Position numbers and translations under genes: made by a program
Notes under the pieces: generated by a model
Databases searched by the model: none
The model's input: only the letters and a program-made list of their open reading frames with translations
Told to the model about the DNA's origin: nothing
Shown here: piece after piece, positions 1 through 11,569 of the stretch
Position numbering within the stretch: the first letter of the stretch is position 1
Layout of the letters: the number at the start of each line of letters is the position of its first letter
Assembly: GCA_023935145.1 (NCBI GenBank)
Contig: CM043699.1
Coordinates: forward strand, 72,759,638 to 72,823,637
Source of the DNA: Bretschneidera sinensis
Lineage: Eukaryota > Streptophyta > Magnoliopsida > Brassicales > Akaniaceae
DNA: 64,000 bases
Direction of reading: 5' to 3'

Positions 1-665
1 ACTGCCAATCCAGCCCACTTTGGTACGACATGAAATGGGCTCACCCACTCGCCATCAAAGATTGGATAAATAATCCCTATATCCCATAGCTTAATCACTT
101 CAGTCCTCACAACCTCTTGCATAGCTGGGTTGAGCCTTCTTTGTGGTTCCCTCGATGGCTTGGCATTCTCCTACAAACATATCTTGTGCATCATCACCGA
201 GGGGCTGATTCCCTTTACATCCTCAATAGTCCAGTTTCATTGTGCTCTCCTAAAACGTCCAATAATTTATCCACTTGAGCATCAACCAAATCTGAAGCTA
301 TAGTCAGAGGCAAAGAATTTGCTGGACCTAGGAATTTATACTTAAGATTGTCCGGTAAAGGCTTAAATTCCTTCTTGAGGGGTTCAGGTGTTGTGGTCTC
401 CTCCGTCTCACTGCTCTTCTGAGGAGCAGACTCCAAAGTAGCATTTGCTTGCTCAAACAACTTATCCAAATCCAAATCTTCTTCAAACTGAGCAAAGTAT
501 GCCTCCAGGGGGTCCTCAATGCGGGATTCATCTACAGTCTCCCCCATCTCACTGGTCTTCTGAGGAGCAGACTTCAAAATGGCATTTGCTTGCTCAAGTA
601 ACTTATCTAAATCCAAATCCTCTCCAAACTTAGCAAAGAATGCCTCCAGAATGTCTTTAGACTCC
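1..665 (-). pseudogene. pol: linker and start of reverse transcriptase (element E)
   Basis: The readable frame runs from about 665 down to 215 and continues damaged to base 1. It encodes the linker before RT in Athila-like elements (KPLPDNLKYKFLGPA, then LLDVLGEH). A 47-residue acidic unit starting LEAFFAKFGEDLDLDKLLEQ is followed by a second copy starting LEAYFAQFEEDLDLDKLFEQ; G has only one. The frame is offset by one base from gag near 662. Stops and frame changes appear below 215, where RT should begin. There is no catalytic domain in the window, so this is a relic. Confidence 0.7.
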
Positions 666-1559
666 CCTCCTTTTGTTGGGCGCTTGTAATCTCTCAGCGT
701 AAGGCATTTTAGGTACAAACGACCTAGGGAGATCCTTAATAATAGGTGTGGCTGTAGATGGCTCAGCATATCTCTTTTCCTTGTTGCCACTTTCTTGCCC
801 TTGTTGCATAGCTGGGTTCTCTTCCACTTGATTGTCCACTTGTCTCCCAGACCTCAATGGGATAATCAATTGCACTTGTTCCTGCCCGTGTATAGGAGTT
901 GATGAATTTCTCGCTGCAAACTGTTCCTTCGGGTTAGGCTCAGGTTGACTGGGGAACCTTCCCTTCTCTCCTTCACCCAAGTGACTTGCGATTTGACCCA
1001 TTTGACTCTCTAGCTTGGCAATCGCTTTGGTGTTTACTATTCTTGCACTCCTCATTTCGCTTATGGATTGGCCGGTCGTCTTCCTGAAATCATTGAAGGC
1101 ATCCTTCAATGATTGTGAAACCGACACTGGAACTTGAATGGGAGCTTGGTAAGCGGGTGATGGTGCTGGATAGGCTGAGTGACCATAACTTGGAACTGGT
1201 GGAGGAAATTCGGGAGAGTATTGATTGTGAGCATGATAAGGGGCTCCTCCCTGATTCATCAGTTGATTCTGCATCCATGAAAAATCTGGGTGGTTCCGAC
1301 ACCCTGGATTGTACGTCTCGAAGTAAGATCCATTTGATTGCCACTAATAGTCATTGAAAGCGTTAATTTGTTCCATGGGATACTCGACAAAAGCTGGCGC
1401 AGATGGACAATTCTGTGCTAAATGCATAGGACTAGCACAGATGGAACAACTACCAGCATTGAATGTATTGGTTGGATTGATGGATTGGCCGGTCACCTTC
1501 ATGAAATCCCTGAGGGCGTTCTCTAAAGACTGTGAAACCGGCGCTGGATTCATCCACAT
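657..1559 (-). pseudogene. gag: shortened gag, element E
   Basis: One frame of about 300 codons with a single TAG near 1344-1346. The N-terminus (MWMNPAPVSQSLENALRDF) is followed by a cysteine motif CSICASPMHLAQNC, a tyrosine/proline-rich part, and then a second copy of the opening segment (PVSVSQSLKDAFNDF). The C-terminal block LIIPLRSGRQ is usual for Athila gag. The central retrotransposon gag domain seen in A and B (LWYNSL, WEEL, FLRKF) is missing. The protein could at most be a fragment that relies on helper gag. Confidence 0.75.
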
Positions 1560-1735
1560 TATATATGTATATATATGTATATATATATATATGTATATTA
1601 TTTTTTATAGGCCAATGCAAATAGAAACAAAAAAAATAAAATAAAATTGCAAAAAGAAAAAATCAAACAAAAATTGGTAACTAACTAGTAGAAAAATAAA
1701 ATTAATTCAGACAAAAATTTAATTTTCACAAACCA
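1560..1735. repeat. AT microsatellite and A-rich tract before gag of E
   Basis: A (TA)n/TATATG microsatellite at about 1560-1600 is followed by A-rich DNA up to the primer site. Low-complexity tracts lie at the same place, between primer site and gag start, in G (32512-32620) and I (61600-61726). They probably belong to the element leader. Confidence 0.8.
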
Positions 1736-1741
1736 AACAAC

Positions 1742-1759
1742 TCCCCGGCAACGGCGCCA
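1742..1759 (-). other. primer-binding site, tRNA-Asp type (E)
   Basis: On the minus strand this reads TGGCGCCGTTGCCGGGGA, complementary to the 3' end of plant tRNA-Asp including CCA. A six-base spacer separates it from the LTR end, as in B. Confidence 0.9.
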
Positions 1760-1765
1760 AAAACT

Positions 1766-3148
1766 CGTTATGAGTTTTAAATTACTCGCAAGTGCACGAG
1801 TCATTTGCAATATAGTGTTGTGCAAGTGCGAGGTCGAATCCACAGGGAATTGCGTTGTGAAAATATAATTTAATGTAAACTAACCTTATCTTAACCTAGT
1901 TCCGAATTGCAAATTATATTTTGCAAAACAAATATAAACTAAACTAAACTGATTTAAAAACTAACGATAAAAACACTAAGGTTTCTGAATCCACTCCACC
2001 AAAGTAAAGCATATATTTTCATATTCTATAAAAATAATCTATCAAAATATTCCATGAATCCAACTTTAAACAAATCACAACAAATATCCCAATTAAACCA
2101 AAACAATCCAATGTATCCGCTTTTAACAAATCACAAAGGATATCCAATTTAATCAAAAACGATTCGATGTATCCATCAGATGAAACACACGGAATATCCA
2201 ACAGAATAATTTAAAAACTATCAATCATAAGAATTTACTCAAACAATTGACCAGAACATTTATACTAAAAAAAATCAGAATTGTATAAACAAATATGAAA
2301 ATCTTATACCAAACAACGGTGAGGCTTCATCTTCAACCTTAGTTGAAAATTTTAGCCACCCATAATCATGAAACTAAAGTTCACAATAACAGTGCTAAAC
2401 ATTAAACTAACAAAAACAGTAAATCAAAACTGACTATACATGGGTGAAATTCCACTAACTGTTGGGCGCCGCTTCCCCTCGTGGTAACAAAGCCTTTGGA
2501 GATCCACCAGAATGCTAGTAGAAATCCTCCAAATTGCACCAAAATGGCACTTGGATTGCTCACTAAAGATGAAGTGAAGAGGGACTTATATAGGGAAACA
2601 TCACAAGTGTAATGTGTTTCCAATCCGATGTGGGATACTACAGATTCCAACTTTTGCTCTTTGACCTTTGTCTACTAAAACAGTCATAACTTTCTCTAGA
2701 AAAATCATTTTATTGATCCTTGAAATTCCCCAGAAAATAGACATCCGGATCTTTCTAAGCACATATGGCTCATCTCTTGGTTCTTCCTGAATCAATACAG
2801 TTTAATCCTCAAAAATAGCTGATCTGTCACGCTGAAATCATGCACAGCCTGACCTTTGTCTACTAAAACTGTCATAACTTTCTCTAAAAAAATCATTTTA
2901 TTGATCCAAAAAATTCTTCAAAAAATAGACCATCTAGATCTTTCCAAGCATATATGGCTCATCTTCTGGTTCTTCCTGAATCAATATAGTTTAATCCTCA
3001 AAATTGGCTGATCTGTACGAGCAATTCTGACAATTTAGTGAAACTCCTTTTCAAGCTTGTAAACCTGTAAAACAACTCAAAGTAACAAATTCAAAAGCTA
3101 AAAAATGTAAATTAAGTGGCCAAAATATGCAATATTTAGCACTCATCA
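1766..3148 (-). repeat. 5' LTR of element E
   Basis: About 1383 bp. On the minus strand it starts TGATGAGTGCTAAATATTGC and ends next to the primer site. The U3 part holds a tandem duplication with a period of 188 bp (2662-2827 and 2850-3016). TATA and snRNA-type upstream element lie at 2585-2636. The terminal CA has decayed to CG. Confidence 0.85.
2585..2636 (-). promoter_or_regulatory. LTR promoter with snRNA-type USE and TATA (E)
   Basis: On the minus strand ATCCCACATCG (2626-2636) matches the plant snRNA Upstream Sequence Element RTCCCACATCG. It is followed 33 nt later by TATATAAG (2585-2592). The same arrangement is in both LTRs of G and in I. Confidence 0.65.
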
Positions 3149-3652
3149 CGTACAACTTTCAAAACTCCCTTAGGTATGCCACCTTATAGGCTTGTTTTTG
3201 GAAAACCTTGCCACTTACCTGTAGAGCTCAAGCATCAGGCTTATTGGGCCATCAAGTATTTCAACTTTGACATGGGAGAAGTAGGTAACCTTAGGAAATT
3301 TCAGTTGACCGAGCTAGAGGAGTTGAGAAATGATGCTTATGAGAACTCTAGAATCTATAAGGCTAAAATGAAAGTGTTTCATGATAACAAAATTTTGAGG
3401 AAAACATTTAAGCCTATTGATCGGGTGTTCTTATATGATTCTAGACTCCATAAGCACCCGGGAAAACTTCGGTCGAGGTGAACCGGCACTTTTATAGTAA
3501 AGAATGTTTTTGCAAATGGGGTGATAGAAATAGAGGATACTAGAGATGGTCGGATCTTTAAAGTAAATGGTCAACACCTTAAAATCTTAATTGATAGGCA
3601 AGATCCGGAAGTGGAAGACATTCCACTTATGGATTCGGTCTATTCACCTTGA
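3149..3652 (+). pseudogene. pol: integrase C-terminal part (element D)
   Basis: The frame opens at the E junction and reads the conserved end of an Athila-lineage integrase: PYRLVFGKPCHLPVELKHQA, WAIKYFNFD, FHDNKILRKTF, LHKHPGKLRSR, then after a stop FKVNGQHLK. This is the part that contacts DNA; the catalytic core would lie to the left beyond E. One in-frame TGA at 3479-3481 replaces what is Trp in this family. The insertion of E and the stop make it non-functional. Confidence 0.85.
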
Positions 3653-3839
3653 CCACACCACAAAAGTATGTTTTTATTTATTTTTCTTTTATTTATTTTG
3701 TTTTTAATTAAGTTTATTTCAATTTTAATTTTAGTTTGATTTAATCTAATTTTTAGTTTAAAGATTATTTTTATTTTTATTTTATATATTTTTATGTTGT
3801 TTATCTTGCACAAACAAGGCATTTGCTATGTTTTTTTTA

Positions 3840-4406
3840 GCCCATGAGAAGAACCAAGGCTAGTGTGTGCGCAGCAGCCCAAGGGCTCAAGCCTCACCCA
3901 GTAGCAAAGTAACCCACGTCAGTTTGCACCGCACCTCAACCCATAGCACGCTGCGGCACACAGCAAAGCAAAAGAGGGCTTAGGTCTTCAAGCCGCGGCG
4001 CACATAAGTTCAAGCCACGACTCACACACGATCTGCACTTTTTAAAACCTCATTTCTACACCATTTTCTTCATTTCTACTTTGAGAAAAACACAGCACAC
4101 TCCACTCTCTCTCCTCCTCTCTCCAAATCCTCACTTATCTACCTCATTTTTCTCACTATTTCTTGATTCTAACACCATTTCTTAAATAATTTCTCATCAT
4201 ATTACAGATTTTGCTGAAAATTACTCCAAAAAGCTTGGTTCAAAGAGGATTTTGGGTTTTTCAAGAAGATTTCAAGTTGGTGGGTACTCTTTCTTCTCTC
4301 CAACTTTGGGTATCAAGTAAGACCAATTTCTTCTCTTTGTTGTGAATTTGTGCTATTTGGGTGGTTGATTTTGAACTAGTTCTGTTGTTCTATACATTTG
4401 ATTCAA
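3840..4406 (+). promoter_or_regulatory. GC-rich cluster and CT-rich leader upstream of ORF3 in D
   Basis: A GC-rich stretch (about 3860-4030) repeats GCCGCGGCGCACA-like words in otherwise AT-rich DNA. A TATA-like TTTTTAAAA at 4039-4047 and a CT-rich leader run into ATG 4407. The order (GC-rich repeats, TATA, pyrimidine-rich leader) copies that of the LTR of D (7518-7765) and of the region before ORF3 in A. A separate promoter for ORF3 is inference. Confidence 0.4.
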
Positions 4407-5538
4407 ATGGCTCCTAAAACTAAGAAACCAATGGGGAAACAACCTCAAGAGTATGATAAGAGCAAATTTGTCAGTTTTGAGGCTAGTGAGAGATATGTTA
4501 GCTTGATAAATGCTAGGAAACCCATTCCTGAGAGAGGATTCACTATCACAGAGAGAGGAAACCCAACCTTGTTTAGAATGATTATTGATAGTAATTGGGG
4601 TACATTTGCCAGACAACCATCTCATTCCCTTACAAATATGGTTAGAGAATTCTATGCTAATGCAGAAGAGCATAGGAATGGCGAGGTGATGGTGAGAGGA
4701 AAAACAGTTTCTTTTAACACCACATCTACCAATAGATTCTATGGGCTACCTGACATAGAAAACAGTGAGTATATTGCATATATGTCTAATATTGATTATG
4801 AAGATATTTGCAATACTCTCTGTATTCCGAGTACAACATGGAAAATGACAGGTGATACTCCTAAAACCTTGCCCGATACTTCTCTGATTGTCAATGCTCG
4901 GGCTTGGTAATATTTTGTGTGTTAGAGGTTGATGCCTACCATGCACTATAGTAACCTTACTATTGAGAGAGTTGTTCTAATTTATGCCATTTTGATGGGC
5001 ATTCCTATTGATGTGGGCCAGATCATATTTAATTCTATCATACACACTATGAGACAAAAGCTTGGATTATACTTCCCTTCATTAATTACCCAATTATACG
5101 TCCAAGCTGGAGTCCAGTACAGTCCTTATGAGGAAGCCCAGCAACCTAAGAAGCCTATCAATGATGGCATGCTCAATATGATTAAAGTCTCAAGGCCGCC
5201 AGTTCCGGGAGAGAGATCAGCGATTGCTGCCTTCCCTCCTCCCCCTAGGCATTTCACTGTTGCAGAGCGCCTTGAGCATTTAGAAATTCAGTTTGACGAG
5301 CATCAGAAACCCTTGTATGATAGTTTTGATCGTCAGGAACGATTCTTGGTTAGGCAAGAAGATTATCAAGTAGGGGTGTACTCTTCTTCTGGTCAGATGT
5401 ACCAACACCTTGCCTCCGCCATCGGTTGTGATATGGATTACTTTGCCACCCTATCTGGGTTCATCTTTTGATCCAGCTCCAGAGGAAGGTGAAGAGAATG
5501 AAGAGCATGAAGAGGAGGATGAAGACATAGAGGATTAG
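4407..5538 (+). pseudogene. ORF3, putative plant transposon protein (element D)
   Basis: About 375 codons in one main frame, broken by TAA at 4908 and TAG at 4923; a shift near 5440 reaches an acidic tail ending at 5538. The start at 4407 is the first ATG after the leader. Recognisable parts are a basic N-terminus (APKTKKPMGKQ), PIPERGFTITERG, VREFYANAEEHRNGEVMVRG and FNTTSTNRFYGL. This pattern belongs to the family annotated as putative plant transposon protein domain, found downstream of pol in Athila-like elements. Later come IERVVLIYAILMGIPIDVG, a coiled stretch and an Asp/Glu tail. Its molecular role is not known to me. Confidence 0.75.
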
Positions 5539-7244
5539 TTTTGGGTTATATCTTATTTATCTCTTTTTATTTTTTTTAATTATCGGATGACTGTACTAAC
5601 ATTTATTGTGTATTTCTTTTCGTTATTTTATTTTTTTTTGTAGTTTATTTTCATTTTTAGTTATTTATTTAGATTTTATGAGTTAATCTAACATACGATG
5701 GGAATCTTAATGTTACACCGCAATTACCTTCTTTTTGTTTGTTTTGTTCTATGTTATAGATCGACATTTCAACAAGAAGAATCGCATGCAGTTCAAATAG
5801 TGGTGCACAATTTTCAGCTTCTGTGCACTTTTGATTACAAAGGGAGTTTCCTTTAATTTTTCTTTCACATTAAGGTCAATGCAATTTTTTAGTTGGGGGT
5901 GGAGGAAACGCATTTATTCTTTCCATTAAACTGCTTGGTATTACTTTCTCTTTTTGTTTGTTTTTAGCATGCTTTGTGTTAGTCTTAGAGTTAATTCACA
6001 TGTCAATGATATGAGCCTAATTGAGATAGCATATAGCATTTAGAAGAAGTTATATTTTGCTTCAGTTTGAGAATAATTTAAGTGTCAATCTTCATTTGGT
6101 TTGTGACTCTGGGTTGCAGTAAGATTGTATGATTAGTCTAAAACATTTAGAGAAGTTTTATGTGTGATTGTTTTGTGAATGCTTTTGCGGTCTCGACAAG
6201 CTCTAGAACTTATTCGATAATCATTTGAGGTGAAATCATAGAATGCACATTACTTAGGATATAATATAGGCCATTTTTGGACTGTTTGAGTCTTTCAAAC
6301 TTACCCTTGCTATATTTATCGCTAGTCACCTATTTGAGTCATTTCTTGAAAAATAATTTGAGCCTCGTTTCTTTCGATAACCCATTTACTTATCTTTATG
6401 AGCCTAAAAATATTTTATCCTTACCTTCACTTTAAAAGAACTTAGTTATACACATTTGTTGAGAAGCACTTAAGAGGAGTAAGGATTGAAATATGAAAAA
6501 AAAATATTACTACCATAACCCAAGTACATTAAAGGAGATAAGTTGGGGGTTGTGGAAAAGAAAAGAAAAGAAAAAAATGAAAAAAAAGGAGGTGAATGGT
6601 CTTATGCCAAAATAAAATACAATAACATAAAAAAGAAGTGAATTATGGCAAAGAAAGAAGAAAAGAAAAAAAAAGTGGTGATTTATTGAGAGAAATGCTC
6701 GAAAAATGGTTGAAAGAGTTGGGTGTTAAAGTAAGGTTATCCAGTGCTTAAAGTGATTGTGTTTAAAACTAAGAGATTGAGTTCTTTTACTTGTTGAATC
6801 CTTCCCGTTCTTTTTTGACCTTTACCTTAGCCTAACGTTACAAGCTTATTAAAGACCTATTGATCCAAGGTAGTGTGATTTTTCTACAATAGTGGAGGGC
6901 GATTTGAAAAGTGAGCCTTTGGAGCTTGTTTTTGTGACTGATGTCACGCAAATTAATATATTTTTAGAGGCCAAGACTTGTATTCATGAATGTTGTGCAT
7001 AATCCGGGTGTTAGGATTAATGGATTGTGGTAAGATGGATGTTAAGAGTTGATAACAATTTTAAGATTGATGTTTGGATTACTTTTGGACTTGGGTGATA
7101 TTTAATGATTCTATGTGCTATGTGTTATTTGAGATTTTTAAGACAAAAAAATTGAATAACTCTTGGTTTAACGCTAACATTGCTTTATTTTGTTTTGATT
7201 TCTACTATAGAATTCATGTCATATTGTCTTGTCTTTCGCTTGAA
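5539..7244 (+). other. 3' untranslated region of element D
   Basis: No coding region recognised. AT-rich DNA with an A/G-rich stretch (6490-6680) and guanine tracts following pyrimidines (GTTGGGGGTGGAGG near 5892). Such long noncoding 3' regions are usual for Athila-type elements. Confidence 0.6.
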
Positions 7245-7279
7245 TTGCTAGGGACTAGCAATAAGCTGGTTGGGGGTTA
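7245..7279 (+). other. pre-PPT hairpin and polypurine tract of D
   Basis: TTGCTAGGGACTAGCAA (7245-7261) can form a 7-bp stem with a 3-nt loop. A G-rich tract GGTTGGGGG follows directly before the LTR start at 7280. The same hairpin precedes the PPT in A, B, C and G. Confidence 0.6.
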
Positions 7280-8024
7280 TGATGAGAGTCATAAAATGCA
7301 TCTTAATAGTACTTATTTGTTAGTATTTTAGGGTTAATCTAGGGTTGAATTACTCATTTATACCTTAACAATTCTAAAGTGTCATTCTTGGATCATTGAT
7401 CTATTTCGGTGCATTTCCGGTACTTTAAGTTCAAAAGAGATGGAAAAGCTATCAATGCTTAAAAGCACTAAGAGTCCATGCATATCAGAGTAAAAAGAGT
7501 GGTTTCAGAACTGTCCATGCCGCAGCACAGAAGAGCGAAGCCGCGACCTCCAGAAAGCATTCAGAGCCTATAGCACATCAGTGTGCGCCACGGCCTGGAG
7601 GGTCTGAGCCGCGGTGCCCAGAACTTTGCAAAATTCGGACATCAGTGTGCGTTGCGGCCTGGATTAGTGTGCGCTACAGCGTAAGCGTGATGCCCTATTT
7701 CCTAATTAGGGTTTTAATGATAGTTTAGACCCGAAAATACCCAAGAACCTTTTATATTATAAATAGATCACTTAGGGTTTGACAAGGGGCATTCATCAAG
7801 GCTGGAAAATTGAAGAAAGCTGCCACACTCTTCTCCATTACGGTGTTCAAGCATGAGCCTCATGGCTAACTAATCTCTAAGCAAGGTGAAGGGATGAATT
7901 TTTAGGTGTAGTTGTTCTTATTTCTATTCTTGATTCAGTTGTAGTTCAGATTTATTGTTAAACATTGTTATGATTTACTCTTTAATTTAATTAGAAGATT
8001 TTCTCTTAATCCGGTGATTGCATC
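7280..8024 (+). repeat. 3' LTR of D, left portion
   Basis: Starts TGATGAGAGTC directly after the purine tract. It contains a GC-rich block at 7518-7688 and a TATA box TATAAATA at 7758-7765. A is inserted after 8024 with TSD GCATC; the LTR continues at 16065. Total reconstructed LTR length is about 1.27 kb. Confidence 0.75.
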
Positions 8025-9106
8025 TAATAAGTGCTTAAATAGTCATATTTAAGCCCCTTAATTTACGCTTGTTAGGCTCTTTGTTTATCTATTTTAGTAG
8101 ATTCTATTTCATTTTCATGTTTTATGTGTTTTTCACAGGGCTTTGACAAAAAGATGACATTTTGGAGCTCAAAGGAGTAAAAAGTAAAGTTCTACAATCC
8201 AGCAAGGTGCGCTCGAGTGCACCTCCCTTGTGATCGAGCGCATAGGCACACGAGCGCACACTTAGAAGGCTCGAGCATACACATGCGCTCGAGTGCAGCC
8301 CGCATACGCTTGAGCGCACACACACCAGAGGTGGCAAAGCCAGATATGGAAAGAAGTCTCCGAACTTTGAATAGGAAATTAGGGTTTCGGGGCACCCTTA
8401 GAGCCCTATATATAGCCTTGTAAAACACAGAAACCATACCTTTTGTTCTAGACTTGAAGTTACAAGCTTGGAGAGGAATTGACGACTCGTCTCCTTAGTC
8501 TTCTTCGGGTTTTATTTTTCTGTTTTTGTTTGATTATGGTTATAATGTTTAGTTCAACAAGCATGTGTAACTAAACTCTTATAGGGCTCGATTGAAGCCC
8601 TAATTATGTTTTTCCATATATATATTCATTGATTACCTTTGTCTATAGCCATGTTATAATGCTTAACTTGATTAATACCTTTTTGTATTTAAATTCCTCA
8701 TATGTGTGTGTCTGATCAACTTATACATGTGGTCTGGATTTGTTAGTTGAATCAATTTGGATGACTGAGTCTTGGGTTCAACAATAGTAACAAAAGATAT
8801 CCACACCGGATTCTTGGGTTAATCAACATGAGAAACTGGGAGCGGACCAAGCCCTAGGTCCCATGTGGTTGTCGATCTCCACAGCCCTTATGCTCTCTTA
8901 AGGAACAACTCAGTATACACCCATGTTGAATCCCTAAAGAGAGTAAAGAGTTAGAGTATACACCATGCCTAACTCGTTGCTTAGGGAGATCAATAGCCTA
9001 AGGTGTGGACCAAGCCCTTAGGTTGACAACCATTAGGTATTCATGATAAGGCTAGAGCATTGGCACCTTACTTAGTGGGAAAGTGTAATTAGTGGTGGAT
9101 ATCACA
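8025..9106 (+). repeat. 5' LTR of A, 3'-truncated
   Basis: Starts TAATAAGTGCTTAAAT (terminal TG decayed to TA). It matches the 3' LTR up to ATCACA at 9106, then jumps into gag. It carries the CpG-rich palindromic cluster (8207-8322) and TATATATA (8407-8414). Confidence 0.9.
8207..8414 (+). promoter_or_regulatory. LTR promoter of A: CGATCGAG/CTCGAGTG cluster plus TATA
   Basis: Repeated words GCGCTCGAGTGC, GATCGAGCGCA and GCTCGAGCA crowd 8207-8322 in AT-rich surroundings. The TATA box lies about 85 bp downstream. The arrangement recurs at 14989-15197 and in the LTRs of B, C and G. A promoter role is inferred from position. Confidence 0.5.
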
Positions 9107-10450
9107 TCCTGAGGTGGAAGGAAACTACTACATATCTCTACAGATACTCAGTGCACTGACTCACTTTAGGGGCACACCTAATGAGGACCCACACTTACAC
9201 CTCCGAGAGTTCTTCGATCTTTGTAAGTTCCAGCACATCCGAGGCTTAGACCAAGAAGGAATAAGGTTAATTCTTTTCCTTTTTTCCTTAAAAGATAATG
9301 CTAAACTATGGTACAATTCTTTGCGTGTAGTGTCTATCCACACTTGGGAGGAGTTGGCTAGCAAATTCCTAAGGAAGTTTTTCCCATCCCAAAAGACGAG
9401 GCAAATGAGGAAGGAAATTCAGTCCTTCCAACAAAAGGATAGAGATCTATTCTTCGAGGCCTGGGGACACTTTAACGAGTTGCTACTCAAATGCCCACAT
9501 CACAACATACCTCAGGATGAACTGGTACAAGCTTTCTATGAAGGTTTAAGTGATACTAACAAAAGTATTGTGGATTCAGGTTGTGGAGGAGTGCTGATGG
9601 AGAAAAGCAACGAAGAAGCTATGGAGCTCTTCGAAACCCAAAGTGAACACACTTAGAAGTTCTCTTCTCGAGGCAGACATGTAACCAAGAGTAAGGGAAT
9701 GTATGAGATAAACTTAAATGGAGGATCATCTACTTAGATAGTTGCTGTGGAAAGGAAACTAGACCTGTTAGTTAAAGCCATGGCTGCTCAGAATGCCTCA
9801 CCTAACCCACCGGCTACACCACTCCAGGTATGTGCTATTTGTTCCCAATTTGATTATAATACTGATACATGTCCCTTGTATTCATCTGTAGATCATGAGC
9901 AAGCAAACTTTGTGGGACCAAACAACTATCCACTGAAGAACAATCCTTATGCAAACACCTACAACCCTGGATGGCGGAATCACCCGAATTTTTCTTGGAG
10001 CAACAATCAGAACAGTCAAGGGAAGCAAAGAAACTTCCAACCAGCAGCCCATTTAGCTCCTGAAACAAAGAAGAGTGACCTCGAAAGTCTTATGAGGAAA
10101 TTGGCAACTAGCAGCAATAATTAATGACTTCACACGAATAGTTCATGGAAGAAACTAGGCAATTTCGGACTGAGATGAGACAAACCACTGCAAAACATGA
10201 TCAAGCCATTCAAGGACTAGAGGTACAAATGGGACAATTGGCCAAGGAACTGAGTAGTAGAAAACAAGGTGAGCTTTCTGCCCCACCAATACCTAATTCA
10301 AGAGGACATCAACAACTGAATGCTGTGATAACCCTGAGAAGTGGAAAGATCATAGGCATCGGTAAGCCTACACGAGCATCTCCAAACAAAGCATCCACAT
10401 CTAAGGTAAGTGAGATGGAAAAGGTAAATACACCTCCACCCTTCCCTTAA
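9107..10450 (+). pseudogene. gag: gag (element A)
   Basis: Begins inside gag at the deletion joint. The retrotransposon gag domain is clear (LILFLFSLKDNAKLWYNSL, WEELASKFLRKFFPSQKT, FYEGLSD). Then come CAICSQFDYNTDTC, the Athila signature NTYNPGWRNHPNFSW, a coiled stretch (IQGLEVQMGQLAKEL) and VITLRSGKI. Stops are TAG at 9654, 9735 and 10139; in B the first two positions read Gln. A TAA and a frame change occur near 10123. Gag would assemble the particle and bind RNA; this copy cannot be made whole. Confidence 0.85.
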
Positions 10451-10453
10451 AGG

Positions 10454-11410
10454 TTGGTAAAACCTAAGAAAGAGACTAAATTGATTGACATTTTTGAAAC
10501 TTTGAAAAAAATGAAAATAAACATTCCTTTATTAGATGCAATTAAACAAATTTATGCTTATGCTAAGTTTTTAAAAGATTTTTGCACTAACAAAAGGAAG
10601 TTTCAGGAATATGAGACAGTAGCCTTGACTGAAGAGGTAAATGTTGTGCTATTATGAAAACTACCACCAAAACTAAAAGATCTGGGTAGTTTTACCATTC
10701 CTTGCAGGCTAGGTGACCAGCTATTCGAGCAGACACTATTGGATCTAGGAGATAGTGTTAATCTGCTGTCATACAGTGTATTCGAGACACTAGGTTTGGG
10801 GGAGCTTCAACCAACCTCCATCACTTTGCAATTGGCTGACATAAGCATCAAATGACCGAGAGGTATCCTCGATGATGTTTTGGTAAGAGTAGGTAAATTT
10901 ATTTTACCTGCTGATTTTATTATCTTAGATATGGAAGAATGTCATATGCCATTGCCACTCCCTATCATCTTAGGAAGACCATTTATGATCACTGCTGACA
11001 CAAATATTAGTGTAAAAAGAGGCATTGTCACTATGAAAGTAAATGATGAGATGGAATTCAAAATATTTAATACATTAAAATCAACCAAAAATGATAATGA
11101 ATATTCTAATGTAAGCTTAATGCAAGGTGTTGTTGAGAAAGTTTCTCAGGTCCATCACACTGCTCCATTGGAGACCATTCCCAACCATGATGACACAAGA
11201 TTGGACGTTAGGCCAGAGGATGACGATGTGATTAAAGACATCAATAGAGCTATGCACCCCATCAAGAACACACCAAAGCCTTCAAGTAAGTATAATCCTC
11301 GAGTTGAAAATCCTGAACTTGACCAGGCACCAAAATTGGAGATGCAGCAGCTGTTAAGGGCACTTGAACCACCTGATGTGGGCTCTAAGTGCCTCCTTCA
11401 AAGAGAGTAG
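10454..11410 (+). pseudogene. pol: protease and linker (element A)
   Basis: One frame broken by TGA at 10655 and 10853. KKMKINIPLLDAIKQ is the gag-pol junction helix; KLPPKLKDLGSFTIPC then leads into an aspartic protease. The active-site segment reads LLDLGDSVNLL where C has LDLGASVDLL, so the residue after D-L-G is changed. TSITLQLAD, LPADFIILDMEE and PIILGRPFMITADT are usual flanking motifs. A linker with HHTAPLET and QAPKLEMQQL ends the frame. The second stop (IK-stop-PRG) is shared with C, so the protease was probably dead in their common source. Confidence 0.8.
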
Positions 11411-11569
11411 CACTGTATCAAGAGAGTGCTTAAGATGTTCCACCTTTGACAATCATATAGCTCAAGCACCTCTACAAAGGTTAGTGGTACTGAGGCCACT
11501 AAAGTATGGTATGGTTGTATCGTTACCAGTTATACTCCTTGTTCATTTCTTTTCTGTTTCATCACTACC

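Larger units (their letters stand above)
1..3148 (-). mobile_element. Athila-like nonautonomous LTR element E (3' part outside window)
   Basis: Minus-strand Ty3/gypsy element of group 2. It has a 5' LTR at 1766-3148, a tRNA-Asp-type primer site at 1742-1759, a shortened gag and the linker leading into reverse transcriptase; the rest lies left of base 1. It interrupts the integrase of D: the reading frame of D resumes at 3149 with CGTAC, which is therefore the expected TSD. E lacks the main gag domain and a protease. It shares with I a 141-bp in-frame duplication and a +1 shift, so E and I form a subgroup distinct from G. Confidence 0.85.

Noticed and set aside
1109..1357. Plus-strand frame of 82 codons over gag of E
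   Set aside because: Shadow of the minus-strand gag; the same shadow appears over I (61929-62129).
1742..1759. tRNA-Asp-like 3' end (also 22372, 32622, 61498)
   Set aside because: Only the 18 bases complementary to the tRNA 3' end are present, next to LTRs. They are primer sites, not tRNA genes.
8207..8322. Cloning linker or vector contamination suggested by clustered XhoI/PvuI-like sites
   Set aside because: The words are imperfect, recur in many LTR copies at the same position and are embedded in plant element sequence.
8122..8437. Cys- and Ser-rich frames in the LTR of A (also 14855-15291, 25304-25606, 29172-29507, 33274-33609)
   Set aside because: Created by the CpG-rich repeat words inside LTRs; no start context, no homology, and present only because LTRs are similar.
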